This document shows positions 8,639-17,841 of a DNA stretch of 64,000 nt, in pieces. Under the pieces are notes generated by a model that was given only the letters and a program-made list of their open reading frames with translations, was not told the DNA's origin and searched no databases. Numbering within the stretch: the first letter of the stretch is position 1; each line of letters starts with the position of its first letter. Position numbers and translations under genes: made by a program. The DNA is from an uncultured Pseudomonadales bacterium (GTDB taxonomy: Bacteria; Pseudomonadota; Gammaproteobacteria; Pseudomonadales; Cellvibrionaceae), in assembly GCA_947487765.1 (NCBI GenBank), contig CANKXO010000002.1, forward strand, positions 310,001-374,000, in the 5' to 3' direction.

Positions 8639-10798
8639 TTAAAATTTCCCGTAATAGCCTTCTTTTATAGCATCGTAAAGATTTGCTGCTGTATGCTGTT
8701 CGCCGTCGTATTCAACGACTTCATTACCCTTCAACTCTAATGTAGTACCATCTGATAGTTCAAATCCATAAACAGTATTTTCTAAGTCAGTTTCTTTAAC
8801 CAACACACCTTGAAAAGCCTCAGGGTTATACCGAAAAGTCGTACAACCTTTCAGTCCCTTATCATAGGCGTATAAGTAAATACCTTTAAATTTTTCATAA
8901 AGAATATCTGTCGGCACATTAATTGTTTTTGATATAGAAGAATCAATCCACTTCTGTGCAGCGGACTGAACATCAACATGTTGTTCTGGTGTAATCTGAT
9001 CACTGACAACAAAATAATCCGGCAACCCGGTTTCACCTTCCTGTGGATACGGCTTGGCATTGGGGTCACATAACTCCCGATAACGTAATAACTCATAGGA
9101 GAACACATCGACCTTTTCTTTTGTCTTACGTCCTTCACGAATAATGTTGCGTGAGTAATGATGTGCAAAACTTGGCTCAATACCATTACTGGCATTATTC
9201 GCCAATGATAAGGAAATAGTACCTGTGGGTGCGATGGAACTATGATGGGTAAAACGGCAGCCGTATTGAGCAATCTCTTCGACCAACTCAGGATCTTCCT
9301 CTGCTAGTAGATTCATATAGCGACTGTAGTGCGCCATTAGCACTTTGCCGGCCACCTTATCCCCAACTTTATATTGAGCGTTTAATGCCGGACGTTTTAC
9401 AACCATATCTGCGGTAATCGTAAATTCTTCTTCCAGTAAAGGAGCTGCCCCTTTCTCTTTAGCCAAAGCAACACCTTCTCGCCACCCTGCTAACGCTAGC
9501 TCTTTGCTCACCTGCTCAGTAAAGGCAATAGAGGCAGGACTACCATAAGGGATACACAATTCCGCCAGTACCGAGCCCAAGCCCAGAAAACCCATACCAT
9601 GCCGTCGTTTACGAATAATTTCCTGTTGCTGTTCGGGCAGTGCCAAGCCATTAATCTCGACGACATTATCAAGCATGCGTGTAAAAACACTGACCAAACG
9701 ACGAAATTTTTTCCAATCAAAAACGGCCTCTTGAGTAAAGGCATCGTTGACAAAACAAGTCAGATTAACGGAGCCTAATAAGCAACTACCATTAGGCGGT
9801 AAGGGTTGTTCACCACAAGGGTTTGTTGCTCGAATGGATTCACAAAACCAATTATTATTCCACTCGTTAACACGATCGATGAGAATAAAACCTGGCTCTG
9901 CATAATCGTATGTAGATTGCATAATTTTTTCCCACAATCTACGTGCTGGAATTTTTTTATAGACTTTGCAAGCAACTTCACCCGCTTCGTTAGAAAAATA
10001 ACTACCATTAAGGTGATCTAATCTACGCCATACAACCTGAGTCAGGTCATTTACATTCAGGTCATCTTTTTCTAACTCGCGTTTAGTCATGGGGAATGAC
10101 AACGACCAAAGCGCATCAGCTTTTACGGCTTGAACAAACTCATCAGTAATCAATAAGGACAGATTGAACTGTCGCAGGCGCCCATCTTCCCGCTTTGATT
10201 GAATAAACTCTTCAACATCTGGGTGATGCACATCAAAGGTTGCCATTTGTGCACCACGCCTCCCCCCTGCCGAAGAAATGGTAAAACACATCTTGTCAAA
10301 TATATCCATAAACGAAAGAGGGCCTGACGTATTGGCACCGGCACCAGAAACATAAGCGCCCTTAGGACGCAATGTAGAAAATTCGTAACCGATACCACAA
10401 CCTGCTTTTAGTGTCAGACCAGCCTCCAAGTTCTTTTGAAGTATGCCCACCATAGAATCTTCTATGGTGCCTGATACGGTGCAGTTAATCGTAGACGTTG
10501 AAGGTTTATATGCTGTAGCACCAGCATTAGACATAATACGGCCAGCTGGAATCGCTCCATTTTCAAGGGCCCATAAAAACTCTTTTTCCCAATGAGCTTG
10601 GCGCTTGGATTCAACCTCTGCCAAAGACTTCGCTACACGCTTAAAGGTATCATTAACAGTGTTATCCAGACTATTCCCACAGGCATCTTTCAAGCGGTAT
10701 TTTTTATCCCAAATATCGAGCGAGGCTGGCTGTAAAGCCATTATCGGCTTACCATCTTTTTTAGTATCGGAACAAGTGAGCGAACTTTTCTGAATCAT
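8639..10798 (-). CDS. nrdJa: Class II ribonucleotide reductase, large split subunit
   Basis: A 719-residue catalytic subunit that reduces ribonucleotides to deoxyribonucleotides using coenzyme B12, with or without oxygen. The active-site motif NPCGEQPLPPNGSCLLG holds the Asn-Cys-Glu set; NCTVSGTIEDSM carries one cysteine of the redox pair; HGMGFLGLG follows. The polypeptide ends before the TSCPD and zinc-tail parts, which are on the next gene. ATG at 10798 with AAAGGA upstream. No cobalamin riboswitch is visible in the 362-base leader region. A NarL-type site lies between this gene and the divergent small gene at 11161. Confidence 0.93.
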   Translation of the reverse strand: MIQKSSLTCSDTKKDGKPIMALQPASLDIWDKKYRLKDACGNSLDNTVNDTFKRVAKSLAEVESKRQAHWEKEFLWALENGAIPAGRIMSNAGATAYKPSTSTINCTVSGTIEDSMVGILQKNLEAGLTLKAGCGIGYEFSTLRPKGAYVSGAGANTSGPLSFMDIFDKMCFTISSAGGRRGAQMATFDVHHPDVEEFIQSKREDGRLRQFNLSLLITDEFVQAVKADALWSLSFPMTKRELEKDDLNVNDLTQVVWRRLDHLNGSYFSNEAGEVACKVYKKIPARRLWEKIMQSTYDYAEPGFILIDRVNEWNNNWFCESIRATNPCGEQPLPPNGSCLLGSVNLTCFVNDAFTQEAVFDWKKFRRLVSVFTRMLDNVVEINGLALPEQQQEIIRKRRHGMGFLGLGSVLAELCIPYGSPASIAFTEQVSKELALAGWREGVALAKEKGAAPLLEEEFTITADMVVKRPALNAQYKVGDKVAGKVLMAHYSRYMNLLAEEDPELVEEIAQYGCRFTHHSSIAPTGTISLSLANNASNGIEPSFAHHYSRNIIREGRKTKEKVDVFSYELLRYRELCDPNAKPYPQEGETGLPDYFVVSDQITPEQHVDVQSAAQKWIDSSISKTINVPTDILYEKFKGIYLYAYDKGLKGCTTFRYNPEAFQGVLVKETDLENTVYGFELSDGTTLELKGNEVVEYDGEQHTAANLYDAIKEGYYGKF

Positions 10799-11062
10799 CT
10801 ATATTTCCTTTGGTCTATCGTTATTCGCATGTAAAGCGAGAAATTAATTTCTCTGAATATTTAAGATGCTGTTTTTGTTAAATTTATATGGCGCTTATGC
10901 TAAATCTATCTGCCATTTCTTTCTATTAGCCGGAATAGGTAGTACATCGTGATAAAAGTAAGCATTTTATGAAAACAAAACAGAATTACTCATTTAATAA
11001 ATTCTATATCACTGATAACAAAGACTTTTTTAACGTGTTTTTTTATCTTACCAATCTATCCC

Positions 11063-11078
11063 TACCCCTTTTGGGGTA
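11063..11078. promoter_or_regulatory. NarL 7-2-7 element, nrdJ/small gene
   Basis: TACCCCT-TT-TGGGGTA. The left arm matches TACYYMT exactly; the right arm misses by one base. It sits inside the larger inverted repeat CTACCCC/GGGGTAG (11062-11079) and is the strongest of five such sites here. Confidence 0.7.
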
Positions 11079-11129
11079 GCTTCTACTCACTAATATCCAA
11101 GCTATATGATTAACGTAAAGATACAATTA

Positions 11130-11144
11130 GATTGATAGTCAATC
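11130..11144. repeat. 15-base inverted repeat before small gene
   Basis: GATTGA-TAG-TCAATC. It recalls an FNR/ANR site (TTGAT-N4-ATCAA) but the spacing is wrong. It ends 16 bases before the ATG, where a repressor would block translation or elongation. Confidence 0.35.
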
Positions 11145-11160
11145 GTCACAGGATTTATTT

Positions 11161-11580
11161 ATGCAAAAAGCAGCAATGAAAGAAGAAATACAGTCAAATT
11201 TCGAAAATTTACTGAAAATGGCGAATGAGAAAATTGAACCTCAACGTTTACTTTTACTCTTTGCGAGCACAAAAGAATCCAATAAAAGCCGTAAACAAGA
11301 AGATAAAAAGGGAACAATAGAGCCTGTGATGGTTGTCGACAAACTTCCTGAAGAAATTACAAGCTTTAGCTCACTCGTAAAAGAAGCTGACGCGATTAAT
11401 ACAGCGTGGGATTTTATTTTTATTGCCAGTCTTAGCGGCGATGAAAAGAGTGCCCCCAATAGTGAGGACGCCGAGCCTTTTTTGAAAAAAATGACTGACG
11501 ACGTAATGAGCGGCAATAACATAATGCGTTATGTTGTTTTTGATCGACATGAAAACCCGATAGAGCTCAGTGCGAACTAG
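11161..11580 (+). CDS. Small protein of 'RNR subunit alpha' labelled family
   Basis: A 139-residue soluble acidic protein. The pattern EPQRLLLLFA, PVMVVDKLPEEITSFSSLV, W-FIF-ASLSG, SEDAEPFLKKM and a final YVVFDR matches, from memory, a family of about 130-140 residues in Pseudomonas and relatives that databases label 'ribonucleotide reductase subunit alpha'. It has no reductase motif of its own, so the label is doubtful. Its placement divergent from nrdJab, sharing a NarL-type site, gives some support for a link. AGGA lies seven bases before the ATG. Function unknown. Confidence 0.65.
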   Translation: MQKAAMKEEIQSNFENLLKMANEKIEPQRLLLLFASTKESNKSRKQEDKKGTIEPVMVVDKLPEEITSFSSLVKEADAINTAWDFIFIASLSGDEKSAPNSEDAEPFLKKMTDDVMSGNNIMRYVVFDRHENPIELSAN

Positions 11581-11643
11581 CTTATAGCTCTTACAGAAAA
11601 TAATTTTTATACAGGTTTTTATTATTAATGTTATTTCAGCCAA

Positions 11644-13401
11644 CTAACTAGACGTTGAAAACAATAATACGACAATAACTAACGTCAGCACCCAGAAAGC
11701 AGACATTAACTGCCAAAAAACTAAGCCCCGACTCTGCTCAATCTCAGGGTCATCATGTAAGAATAGTGGATTGGGCGTAGACACATCATCAATAAAGTCT
11801 TGCAAGCGTGTGTAGCGCTTTGAAAGATCCAAATTAACGCCCTTTTCTAATGCTCGATCAAACCAAAGTGGAATGACTGGGTTGTGGCTACTGGCGGAAA
11901 TATACCTCAGTTTATTGAAATCATTCGTATTTCTACATTGTTCTATTTTTTCACTAAAGGGTAAATTCCCGGTGAATAATTCATAGGTGATAGTAGCAAG
12001 CGCATAAATATCACCTTGCACACCGGTATTTTTTCCTTGCAAATAATGCGGGTCAGAATAACTGGCCGTACCCAGTGCACCTTCATGCTCTAATGGGATA
12101 AATATCTCTGCAATACCCGCCACAAATACCGAGCCAAAATCAATGACTTTAATATTTCTTTCATCGTCGATAATAATATTAGCAGGTTTAAGATCCTGAT
12201 GGATCGTCTCAGCGTCATGAAATGCTTTAAGCGCTTTAGCAATTTGTTTGACCATACCAATTGCTTTTTTAGGTGAAGGTAATGGGTTTTCAATCATCCA
12301 CTTATTTAAAGACACTCCTTCAACATATTCCATCAGGTAATACAGGCATGTTCGCGGACGATTTTGGGTGATTATCTTTACCACATACGAGCTATCAATG
12401 CGCTTACCAATCCATTCCTCCTGAATAAACTTATCGATATAGTGTGTGTCCTCCTGAAAATTAATCGACGGTGTCTTCATCACCATTGGCTGCCCGGTTT
12501 CCATATCGGTTACCTTATATACCTGACTACGACTACTCGCAAATAATTCAGAGTCTATTCGATATCCATCGAGTATCATCCCTGATTCAAGATCAGGAGG
12601 AAACGGCAGGCGTGTCAATTTCGTATTGAAATCATCGCGGCTTTCATTCGGTAAATGAAGTACTTTTGCGATAACGCAGCTGATATTGTCATCGCTATAG
12701 TTCGCTTTTGCCAGCTCAATTAGCGCATCACACATTGCTTGAGGGCTTTTATCCGTGCCCAGTACCGCCAGCAATTCATCTTCTGTTAAAAAATCATGGA
12801 CCCCATCGGTGGTTAACAGGAATAAATCACCCTCTTTAAGGATATACTTGCCATAATCAATCTGTAAAACACTATCCATCCCTACAGCTCTGGATAAAAT
12901 ATTTCTTCCTCCACCGATATTAACCGTATGATCACGAGTCAATTGTGTTAATTCGCTATCGCCATAACGATAAATCCTTGAATCACCCGCATGGAAAAAA
13001 TGCGCTGTACGTGATTTCAGAACAAGCCCGCTAAAGGTACATAAAAACCCTTTTTCCTGCTGAGTAAAGGCATGGCTTTTTTTGAATAGATTAAGATTAA
13101 TGGTCGACAATGTCTTTTGACCAGCATGCTTTACTGACCATGTATCAGGTGTGCGAAAATATTCTTCTACAAAATTTAATACTGCATATTCACTGGCTTC
13201 TCTACCCGCTTCTGCGCTGCTGACTCCATCGGCAATCACAAGGCTGACGCCTTTGTTGATTAATGCGTACTGACTGTTGGGGACTTCAGTATTGACTGCA
13301 TCTTCATTGACACTTTTCATCCCTGCAATACTTGCGCTCCCCGTATCGACAGCCAATACGGGTTCGAGAACATCGTTTATTATTGGTTGCTCCTTGTCCA
13401 C
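11644..13401 (-). CDS. PP2C phosphatase-Ser/Thr kinase fusion, copy 2
   Basis: A 585-residue paralogue of the 1097-2833 product: PP2C domain (about residues 15-250), kinase-like domain (about 275-540) and one C-terminal membrane segment. The PP2C metal motifs are intact (SVNEDAV, IADGVSS, AGDSRIYRYG, TTDGVHDF, SDDNIS). The kinase half is degenerate: no glycine in the loop ELFASSRSQVY, HQD instead of HRD in IHQDLKPAN, and DPH instead of APE in YSDPHYL, though the lysine (VMK) and DFG remain. Phosphatase activity is likely; kinase activity is doubtful. It follows the second transporter on the same strand, again with a terminator in between. Confidence 0.85.
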   Translation of the reverse strand: MDKEQPIINDVLEPVLAVDTGSASIAGMKSVNEDAVNTEVPNSQYALINKGVSLVIADGVSSAEAGREASEYAVLNFVEEYFRTPDTWSVKHAGQKTLSTINLNLFKKSHAFTQQEKGFLCTFSGLVLKSRTAHFFHAGDSRIYRYGDSELTQLTRDHTVNIGGGRNILSRAVGMDSVLQIDYGKYILKEGDLFLLTTDGVHDFLTEDELLAVLGTDKSPQAMCDALIELAKANYSDDNISCVIAKVLHLPNESRDDFNTKLTRLPFPPDLESGMILDGYRIDSELFASSRSQVYKVTDMETGQPMVMKTPSINFQEDTHYIDKFIQEEWIGKRIDSSYVVKIITQNRPRTCLYYLMEYVEGVSLNKWMIENPLPSPKKAIGMVKQIAKALKAFHDAETIHQDLKPANIIIDDERNIKVIDFGSVFVAGIAEIFIPLEHEGALGTASYSDPHYLQGKNTGVQGDIYALATITYELFTGNLPFSEKIEQCRNTNDFNKLRYISASSHNPVIPLWFDRALEKGVNLDLSKRYTRLQDFIDDVSTPNPLFLHDDPEIEQSRGLVFWQLMSAFWVLTLVIVVLLFSTSS

Positions 13402-13418
13402 AGTTACTCAATCCTCTT

Positions 13419-13454
13419 AAAAAATTAGAGGAGCACCCAAGATAATGCCCCTCT
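13419..13454 (-). terminator. Intrinsic terminator between transporter 2 and kinase 2
   Basis: On the minus strand a nine-pair stem (AGAGGGGCA / TGCTCCTCT, one G-U pair) with a ten-base loop is followed by AA and six T. It occupies the same place as the terminator in module 1, although the sequences differ. Confidence 0.7.
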
Positions 13455-13471
13455 TTTATTAAGACTTTTAG

Positions 13472-14947
13472 TTAGCTTACATCAATCAAATGCACGCTAC
13501 CGTCTGCAGCAATTTCTGCAATCTGACCTTTGGGTTCATCTAGGAACCAACAAGCACAGAAAATAACTAATGCTGATGCAGAAATAACTAAGAAGAACGT
13601 ACTGTAATCAACAAAGGATAAAACCGTTAAGTAAGTAACAGCACCCACATTACCGTAAGCACCTGCCATACCAGCAATCTGGCCAGTCATCCTGCGTTTG
13701 ACCAAAGGTACGATGGCAAATACTGCACCTTCACCCGCCTGTACAAAGAACGAACACATCATTGTTGAAATCACAGCAACAGGAATCCACCAGCTGCCAT
13801 CGATTTGCCCTAAAATAAGATAGCCAATGGATAGTCCACCAATAAGAAACATTAAACTCCTGCGGCGGCCAAAATTATCTGAAAACCAACCCCCTGTTGG
13901 CCTGGCAACCAAGTTCATAAAGGCAAAACCAGACGCTAATAAACCGGCTTTGACTGGATCTAATCCCTCAAATGTATCCAAAAAGAATAGTGGTAGCATA
14001 GAAACAACAGCGAGCTCAGAACCAAATGTCACAAAGTAAGCAATACTCAAAATAGCTACTTGCTTGAATTTGTATTTTTCCAGCTCAGGAACACCGTGTT
14101 CAAAGTTTTCTTTATTAACATGATGGATCTGGTTAGTTTGTATAACAAACAAAAGACCTAAAGCACCCCATAAACCATACATCATAGTTTCAGAGAACAG
14201 ATTGACACCCGCAGGTGACAGTTTCCAAGCCAATACACCTAATGCAAGATACATAGGCACATTAGTGATCAGATAAAAGTAAAAGTCTTTTTTACTGGTT
14301 ACTTCAAGGCCACCTGATTTTTTAGGTTTGAAGTAAGTTGATCCTTTTGGAGTATTTCTTGCCTGAGTAAAATAAAATACACCGTAAGTTAAGGTCAATA
14401 AACCGGTTAAAGCCAAAGCGTAGCGCCAACCATCATCGCCACCAAATAATAATGCAATACTAGGCAAAGTCATCGCGCCAGCAGCAGAGCCAAAATTACC
14501 CCAGCCGCCGTAAATACCTTCTGCAATGCCTACTTGCTTGGCAGGGAACCACTCACCCACCATACGGATACCAATCACAAATCCAGCGCCAACAAAACCT
14601 AAAAGAAAACGAAACAGAGCGAGCATACTGTAGCTATCTGCCATTGCGAAACCAAAACAAATAAACGATGAGCTAATAAGCAAACCACTATAAACATGTC
14701 TAGGGCCAAATTTGTCAACCAATATGCCAATCGCAATACGTGCTGGAATTGTCAGAGCCACATTCAAAATTAACAACGCTTTAACTTGCGCCGTAGATAA
14801 ATCAAATGCCTCTTTAATAAACACCATCAAAGGTGCATGACTGAACCACACAACAAAACTCAGAAAGAATGCGAACCATGTAATGTGGAGAGTTTTAATT
14901 TTAGGATCACTAAAATTAAGAAGATTAAGTTTACTGTCAGTAGACAT
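13472..14947 (-). CDS. NasA/NarK-type nitrate transporter, copy 2
   Basis: A 491-residue MFS nitrate/nitrite porter with about 12 membrane segments, clearly paralogous to the 2949-4418 product from end to end; both end in a shared tail (PKGQIAE...ADGSV..I.VS). The nitrate signatures [13 protein letters not shown] and [13 protein letters not shown] are present. I place the start at ATG 14947 ([10 protein letters not shown]) because GGGAG lies six bases upstream; an upstream in-frame GTG at 14974 has no such signal. Unlike copy 1 it has no good sigma-54 promoter, but a NarL-type site lies upstream. It therefore may serve nitrate respiration. Confidence 0.9.
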   Translation of the reverse strand: MSTDSKLNLLNFSDPKIKTLHITWFAFFLSFVVWFSHAPLMVFIKEAFDLSTAQVKALLILNVALTIPARIAIGILVDKFGPRHVYSGLLISSSFICFGFAMADSYSMLALFRFLLGFVGAGFVIGIRMVGEWFPAKQVGIAEGIYGGWGNFGSAAGAMTLPSIALLFGGDDGWRYALALTGLLTLTYGVFYFTQARNTPKGSTYFKPKKSGGLEVTSKKDFYFYLITNVPMYLALGVLAWKLSPAGVNLFSETMMYGLWGALGLLFVIQTNQIHHVNKENFEHGVPELEKYKFKQVAILSIAYFVTFGSELAVVSMLPLFFLDTFEGLDPVKAGLLASGFAFMNLVARPTGGWFSDNFGRRRSLMFLIGGLSIGYLILGQIDGSWWIPVAVISTMMCSFFVQAGEGAVFAIVPLVKRRMTGQIAGMAGAYGNVGAVTYLTVLSFVDYSTFFLVISASALVIFCACWFLDEPKGQIAEIAADGSVHLIDVS

Positions 14948-15124
14948 GTTGTACTCCCAAGGTGCCAGTGGCACGCCTTATCATTTATTGACGATGGCAA
15001 TAATGACATGCTTTATTGACTTGTTTTAGTTGTTAAAGAGACGAAAAGAACCCATTGTTTTTTTTATTATTTATTAAGTGGTAATACTTAATTAGGCGGC
15101 ATAAGGCGCCATTACTACATCAAC

Positions 15125-15140
15125 TACCACCAATTAGGTA
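15125..15140. promoter_or_regulatory. NarL 7-2-7 element, divergent transporters
   Basis: TACCACC-AA-TTAGGTA, inside a perfect AACTACC/GGTAGTT inverted repeat (15122-15143). The right arm misses the heptamer consensus by one base, the left by two. It lies between transporter copy 2 and the NarK1-type gene. Confidence 0.5.
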
Positions 15141-15215
15141 GTTAGATTTACCGCTATAAATAATTTCAACTAGTTAGGGATATAGTGAAGTGCGTAACGA
15201 CACGTTATAGTGTTT

Positions 15216-15227
15216 TTAACATGTTAA
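15216..15227. repeat. 12-base palindrome before NarK1-type gene
   Basis: TTAACATGTTAA, a perfect palindrome ending 18 bases before the TTG start. Possible operator; no protein is suggested by the sequence. Confidence 0.3.
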
Positions 15228-15245
15228 GGTAAAGAGATTAAAAAT

Positions 15246-16526
15246 TTGAATGCTTTAGCACAAAAGAGCCAATCGACCCGAGTACTGATCATGGCAACCA
15301 TTGCGTTTGCCGTGAATTTTTCTGTATGGACACTCTACGCAGGCATGAGCATTGAGTTAAAACAGCAACTCAATTTATCAGGGACAGAAATCGGCTTATT
15401 ATTATCAGCGCCAATAATAACCGGGGCACTATTTCGCCTTCCTGTCGGCCTACTGTGTGAACGATACTCAACAAAGTCATTATTTATCATACAAATGCTT
15501 ATTGTCGTTGTGCCATTATTATTAATGCCCGCGATAAACAGTTTTTTAGAGTATTTATTGGTAGGGCTACTTATTGGTATTTCAGGCGTGTCTTTTACCA
15601 TTGGTATTCGCTATCTCATCGATTGGTTTGAAAACAATAAACAAGGCACGGCCATGGGAATTTTTGGTGCTGGTAATGCCGGTGCCGCTATAAGTTTACT
15701 ACTGGTTCCAATCATTAATGACTTATGGGGCTGGCAATTGATTGGACCTTTCTATGGCGCCATGATGTTTATTACCTGTATCGTTTTTTGGCTAGTGGCG
15801 CCAAAAACACCGAGCTACTTGAAGAAAGGGGCACCAAAAAGCTTTAGTTTTTATACAAAGCCATTTGCACGAGCCAATGTATGGCGTTTTGGCTTGTATT
15901 ACTATTTTGTATCCGGGAGTTTTTTAGCGCTGATTCTCTGGCTACCGCAATACTATGTAAATGCCTATAAATTAGAATTTAACCAAGCAATGGCACTCAC
16001 CCTGTTGTTCGTTGTGAGTTCCAGTATGGCCCGTGCAGCGGGTGGCTGGTTTGCGGATCGGTTTGGTGCCCGAAATGTGAATTGGGGAGTTTTCTGGATT
16101 TGCTTAGTCTGCCTGTTCTTTCTGAGTTATCCACCAACAACAATGACAATTCACGGCGTAGAAAAAAATGTTGAGTTTTTCATTGAGCTTAACGTCTGGG
16201 TTTTCACACTTTTACTGATCATTATTGGCTTAGCGCAGGGCTTTGGCAGAGCCAGCGTGTATAAACTCATCAGCGATTACTATCCAGAGCATATGGGTAG
16301 CGTCGGTGGCTTAGTGGCTATGCTGGGTGCTTTAGGCGGTTGTACCCTACCCATTATTTTTGGTATCGCCATAGATCTGGTCGGCGTTTATAGCGCATGC
16401 TTTATGTTGCTTTACGGTGTATTGGCAATATGCATGCTGGTAATGCACTTTGCTATAAAGCGTGAGCGCTACAATCAGCGCGTGAGCGATGCGGCTCGCT
16501 TTAATTTTTTAGAACAGGATGATTAG
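15246..16526 (+). CDS. narK1: NarK1-type nitrate transporter
   Basis: A 426-residue MFS porter with about 12 membrane segments. The signatures FGAGNAGAAISLL and GSVGGLVAMLGALGG are those of the NarK1-like (nitrate/proton symporter) branch, distinct from the two NasA-like copies upstream. TTG start at 15246; the ribosome site is weak (AGAG). Its stop overlaps the next gene by one base, so transporter and NnrS are translationally coupled. It should bring in the first nitrate during respiration. Confidence 0.82.
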   Translation: MNALAQKSQSTRVLIMATIAFAVNFSVWTLYAGMSIELKQQLNLSGTEIGLLLSAPIITGALFRLPVGLLCERYSTKSLFIIQMLIVVVPLLLMPAINSFLEYLLVGLLIGISGVSFTIGIRYLIDWFENNKQGTAMGIFGAGNAGAAISLLLVPIINDLWGWQLIGPFYGAMMFITCIVFWLVAPKTPSYLKKGAPKSFSFYTKPFARANVWRFGLYYYFVSGSFLALILWLPQYYVNAYKLEFNQAMALTLLFVVSSSMARAAGGWFADRFGARNVNWGVFWICLVCLFFLSYPPTTMTIHGVEKNVEFFIELNVWVFTLLLIIIGLAQGFGRASVYKLISDYYPEHMGSVGGLVAMLGALGGCTLPIIFGIAIDLVGVYSACFMLLYGVLAICMLVMHFAIKRERYNQRVSDAARFNFLEQDD

Positions 16527-17728
16527 TGGTGCTGAATATTACTGATCTGCAACAAGAACAAAAAATACTCCCACTATTGCGCCTTGGCTTTCGCCCCTTT
16601 TTTCTATTTGGTTCAGTGTTTGCACTATTGTCTGTCGCTATCTGGTTGCTAACACTTAAAGGGATATTGAACCCACACCCATTGAACGGAATTTTATGGT
16701 GGCATAGTCATGAAATGTTGTTTGGTTTTGTGACTGCGATTATCGCAGGCTTTCTCCTGACAGCAGTACAAACCTGGACAAGCATACCCGGTGTAAAAGG
16801 CATTAAATTACTGGCATTATTCACCTTATGGGCCACAGCAAGAATAGTAATTTTTTATAGCCCTGCTATAAACCCCGTTTTTATTATGCTGATTGATGTG
16901 GCTTTTTTGCCACTCACAACCTTATTACTCGGCTTACCTTTATTTAACATTCGCATGTATCGCAATATGATTTTTATTCCCATCTTATTGTTGATGTCTT
17001 TTTCCAATGCAATGACATACCTGCCTCAATTTAGCTTTTCCGCTCAATGGGCAACTCAAGGTTTACATAGCATGGTATTACTGGTTACCCTGCTTGTGGC
17101 GTTATTAGGTGGTAGGGTCATACCCATGTTCACAGCCAATGGTGTCGGAATAACCAAAGTATTACCCATTAAATGGCTTGAAGTCAGCGCATTAAGTATT
17201 TTGTTTTTACTGTATGCAGGCTTCCTGTTAGGCTTAACTGAATATACTCAGGCTTTTGGTGTTCTGTCCCTGATTGCAGCGGGATTACATACTTATCGCT
17301 GGTTAAGGTGGCGCCCCTGGCTTACCTTAAAAGTGCCTTTAGTGTGGGCATTGCATTTCACTATGATCTTTATCCCGATAGGTTTAGCACTTATCGCACT
17401 GCATTTTTTTACGAACACCGTTAGTTTAAGCGCTGCCATACATAGCCTGACTGTCGGTGCAATTGGCGGGATGATTTTGGCTATGATGTCGAGAGTGTCA
17501 TTAGGGCATACAGGTCGGCCGCTTACCGTTAACCGTCTAATGCAAGCAGCATTCGCCTCGATCGTCTTGGCTGCTGTTACTCGCAGTATATTGATTGCAT
17601 TGCTACCAGCCTACACACTTCCTTTAACACTGTTATCCGGCATATTCTGGTGTATCGCATTCAGTGGCTTTTTGTGGGTGTATATACCCATATTAAGTAC
17701 ACCACGCTTGGATCGACGACCGGGTTAA
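16526..17728 (+). CDS. nnrS: NnrS family heme-copper membrane protein
   Basis: A 400-residue integral membrane protein with about 12 hydrophobic segments and the NnrS hallmarks RLGFRPFFL at the N-terminus and WWHSHEMLFG, whose histidines suit heme or copper binding. NnrS proteins protect against nitric oxide stress in denitrifying and nitrate-respiring bacteria; the chemistry is not settled. No nitric oxide reductase or NO-forming nitrite reductase lies in this window, so the NO would arise from NarG side activity or genes elsewhere. GTG at 16526 has AGGA seven bases upstream. Confidence 0.88.
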   Translation: MVLNITDLQQEQKILPLLRLGFRPFFLFGSVFALLSVAIWLLTLKGILNPHPLNGILWWHSHEMLFGFVTAIIAGFLLTAVQTWTSIPGVKGIKLLALFTLWATARIVIFYSPAINPVFIMLIDVAFLPLTTLLLGLPLFNIRMYRNMIFIPILLLMSFSNAMTYLPQFSFSAQWATQGLHSMVLLVTLLVALLGGRVIPMFTANGVGITKVLPIKWLEVSALSILFLLYAGFLLGLTEYTQAFGVLSLIAAGLHTYRWLRWRPWLTLKVPLVWALHFTMIFIPIGLALIALHFFTNTVSLSAAIHSLTVGAIGGMILAMMSRVSLGHTGRPLTVNRLMQAAFASIVLAAVTRSILIALLPAYTLPLTLLSGIFWCIAFSGFLWVYIPILSTPRLDRRPG

Positions 17729-17748
17729 TCCATCAACCACAAACCAAC

Positions 17749-17764
17749 TACTCCCTTAGAGGTA
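17749..17764. promoter_or_regulatory. NarL 7-2-7 element before moaA
   Basis: TACTCCC-TT-AGAGGTA. The right arm is an exact match to the inverted heptamer AKRRGTA, the left misses by one base. It lies 78 bases before moaA, just after the nnrS stop, and predicts nitrate control of cofactor synthesis. Confidence 0.6.
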
Positions 17765-17841
17765 TTCCTTCGGCGCAATAACAATCTTAGGCTGTTTAGT
17801 CCAGAATCGTTCCATATAACCATTAATGGAAAAGTATTTAA

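Larger units (their letters stand above)
10799..11160. other. Divergent promoter region of nrdJ and small gene
   Basis: 362 AT-rich bases with no gene. It holds a near-perfect NarL 7-2-7 element (11063-11078) and a 15-base inverted repeat GATTGA-TAG-TCAATC (11130-11144) just before the + strand gene. A TATGAT at 11105-11110 could serve as a -10 for that gene. Confidence 0.6.

Noticed and set aside
8851-10398. Several long open frames within nrdJa in another frame of the same strand
   Set aside because: They have no ribosome sites and no family resemblance and run inside a clear, conserved gene.
10799-11160. Cobalamin riboswitch before nrdJa
   Set aside because: No B12-box (GCCACTG-like) or suitable helices are visible on the minus strand.
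14963-14978. Sigma-54-like element before transporter copy 2
   Set aside because: The sequence has AGG and TGGC in place of TGG and TTGC and overlaps the ribosome-binding region, so it cannot serve as the promoter.
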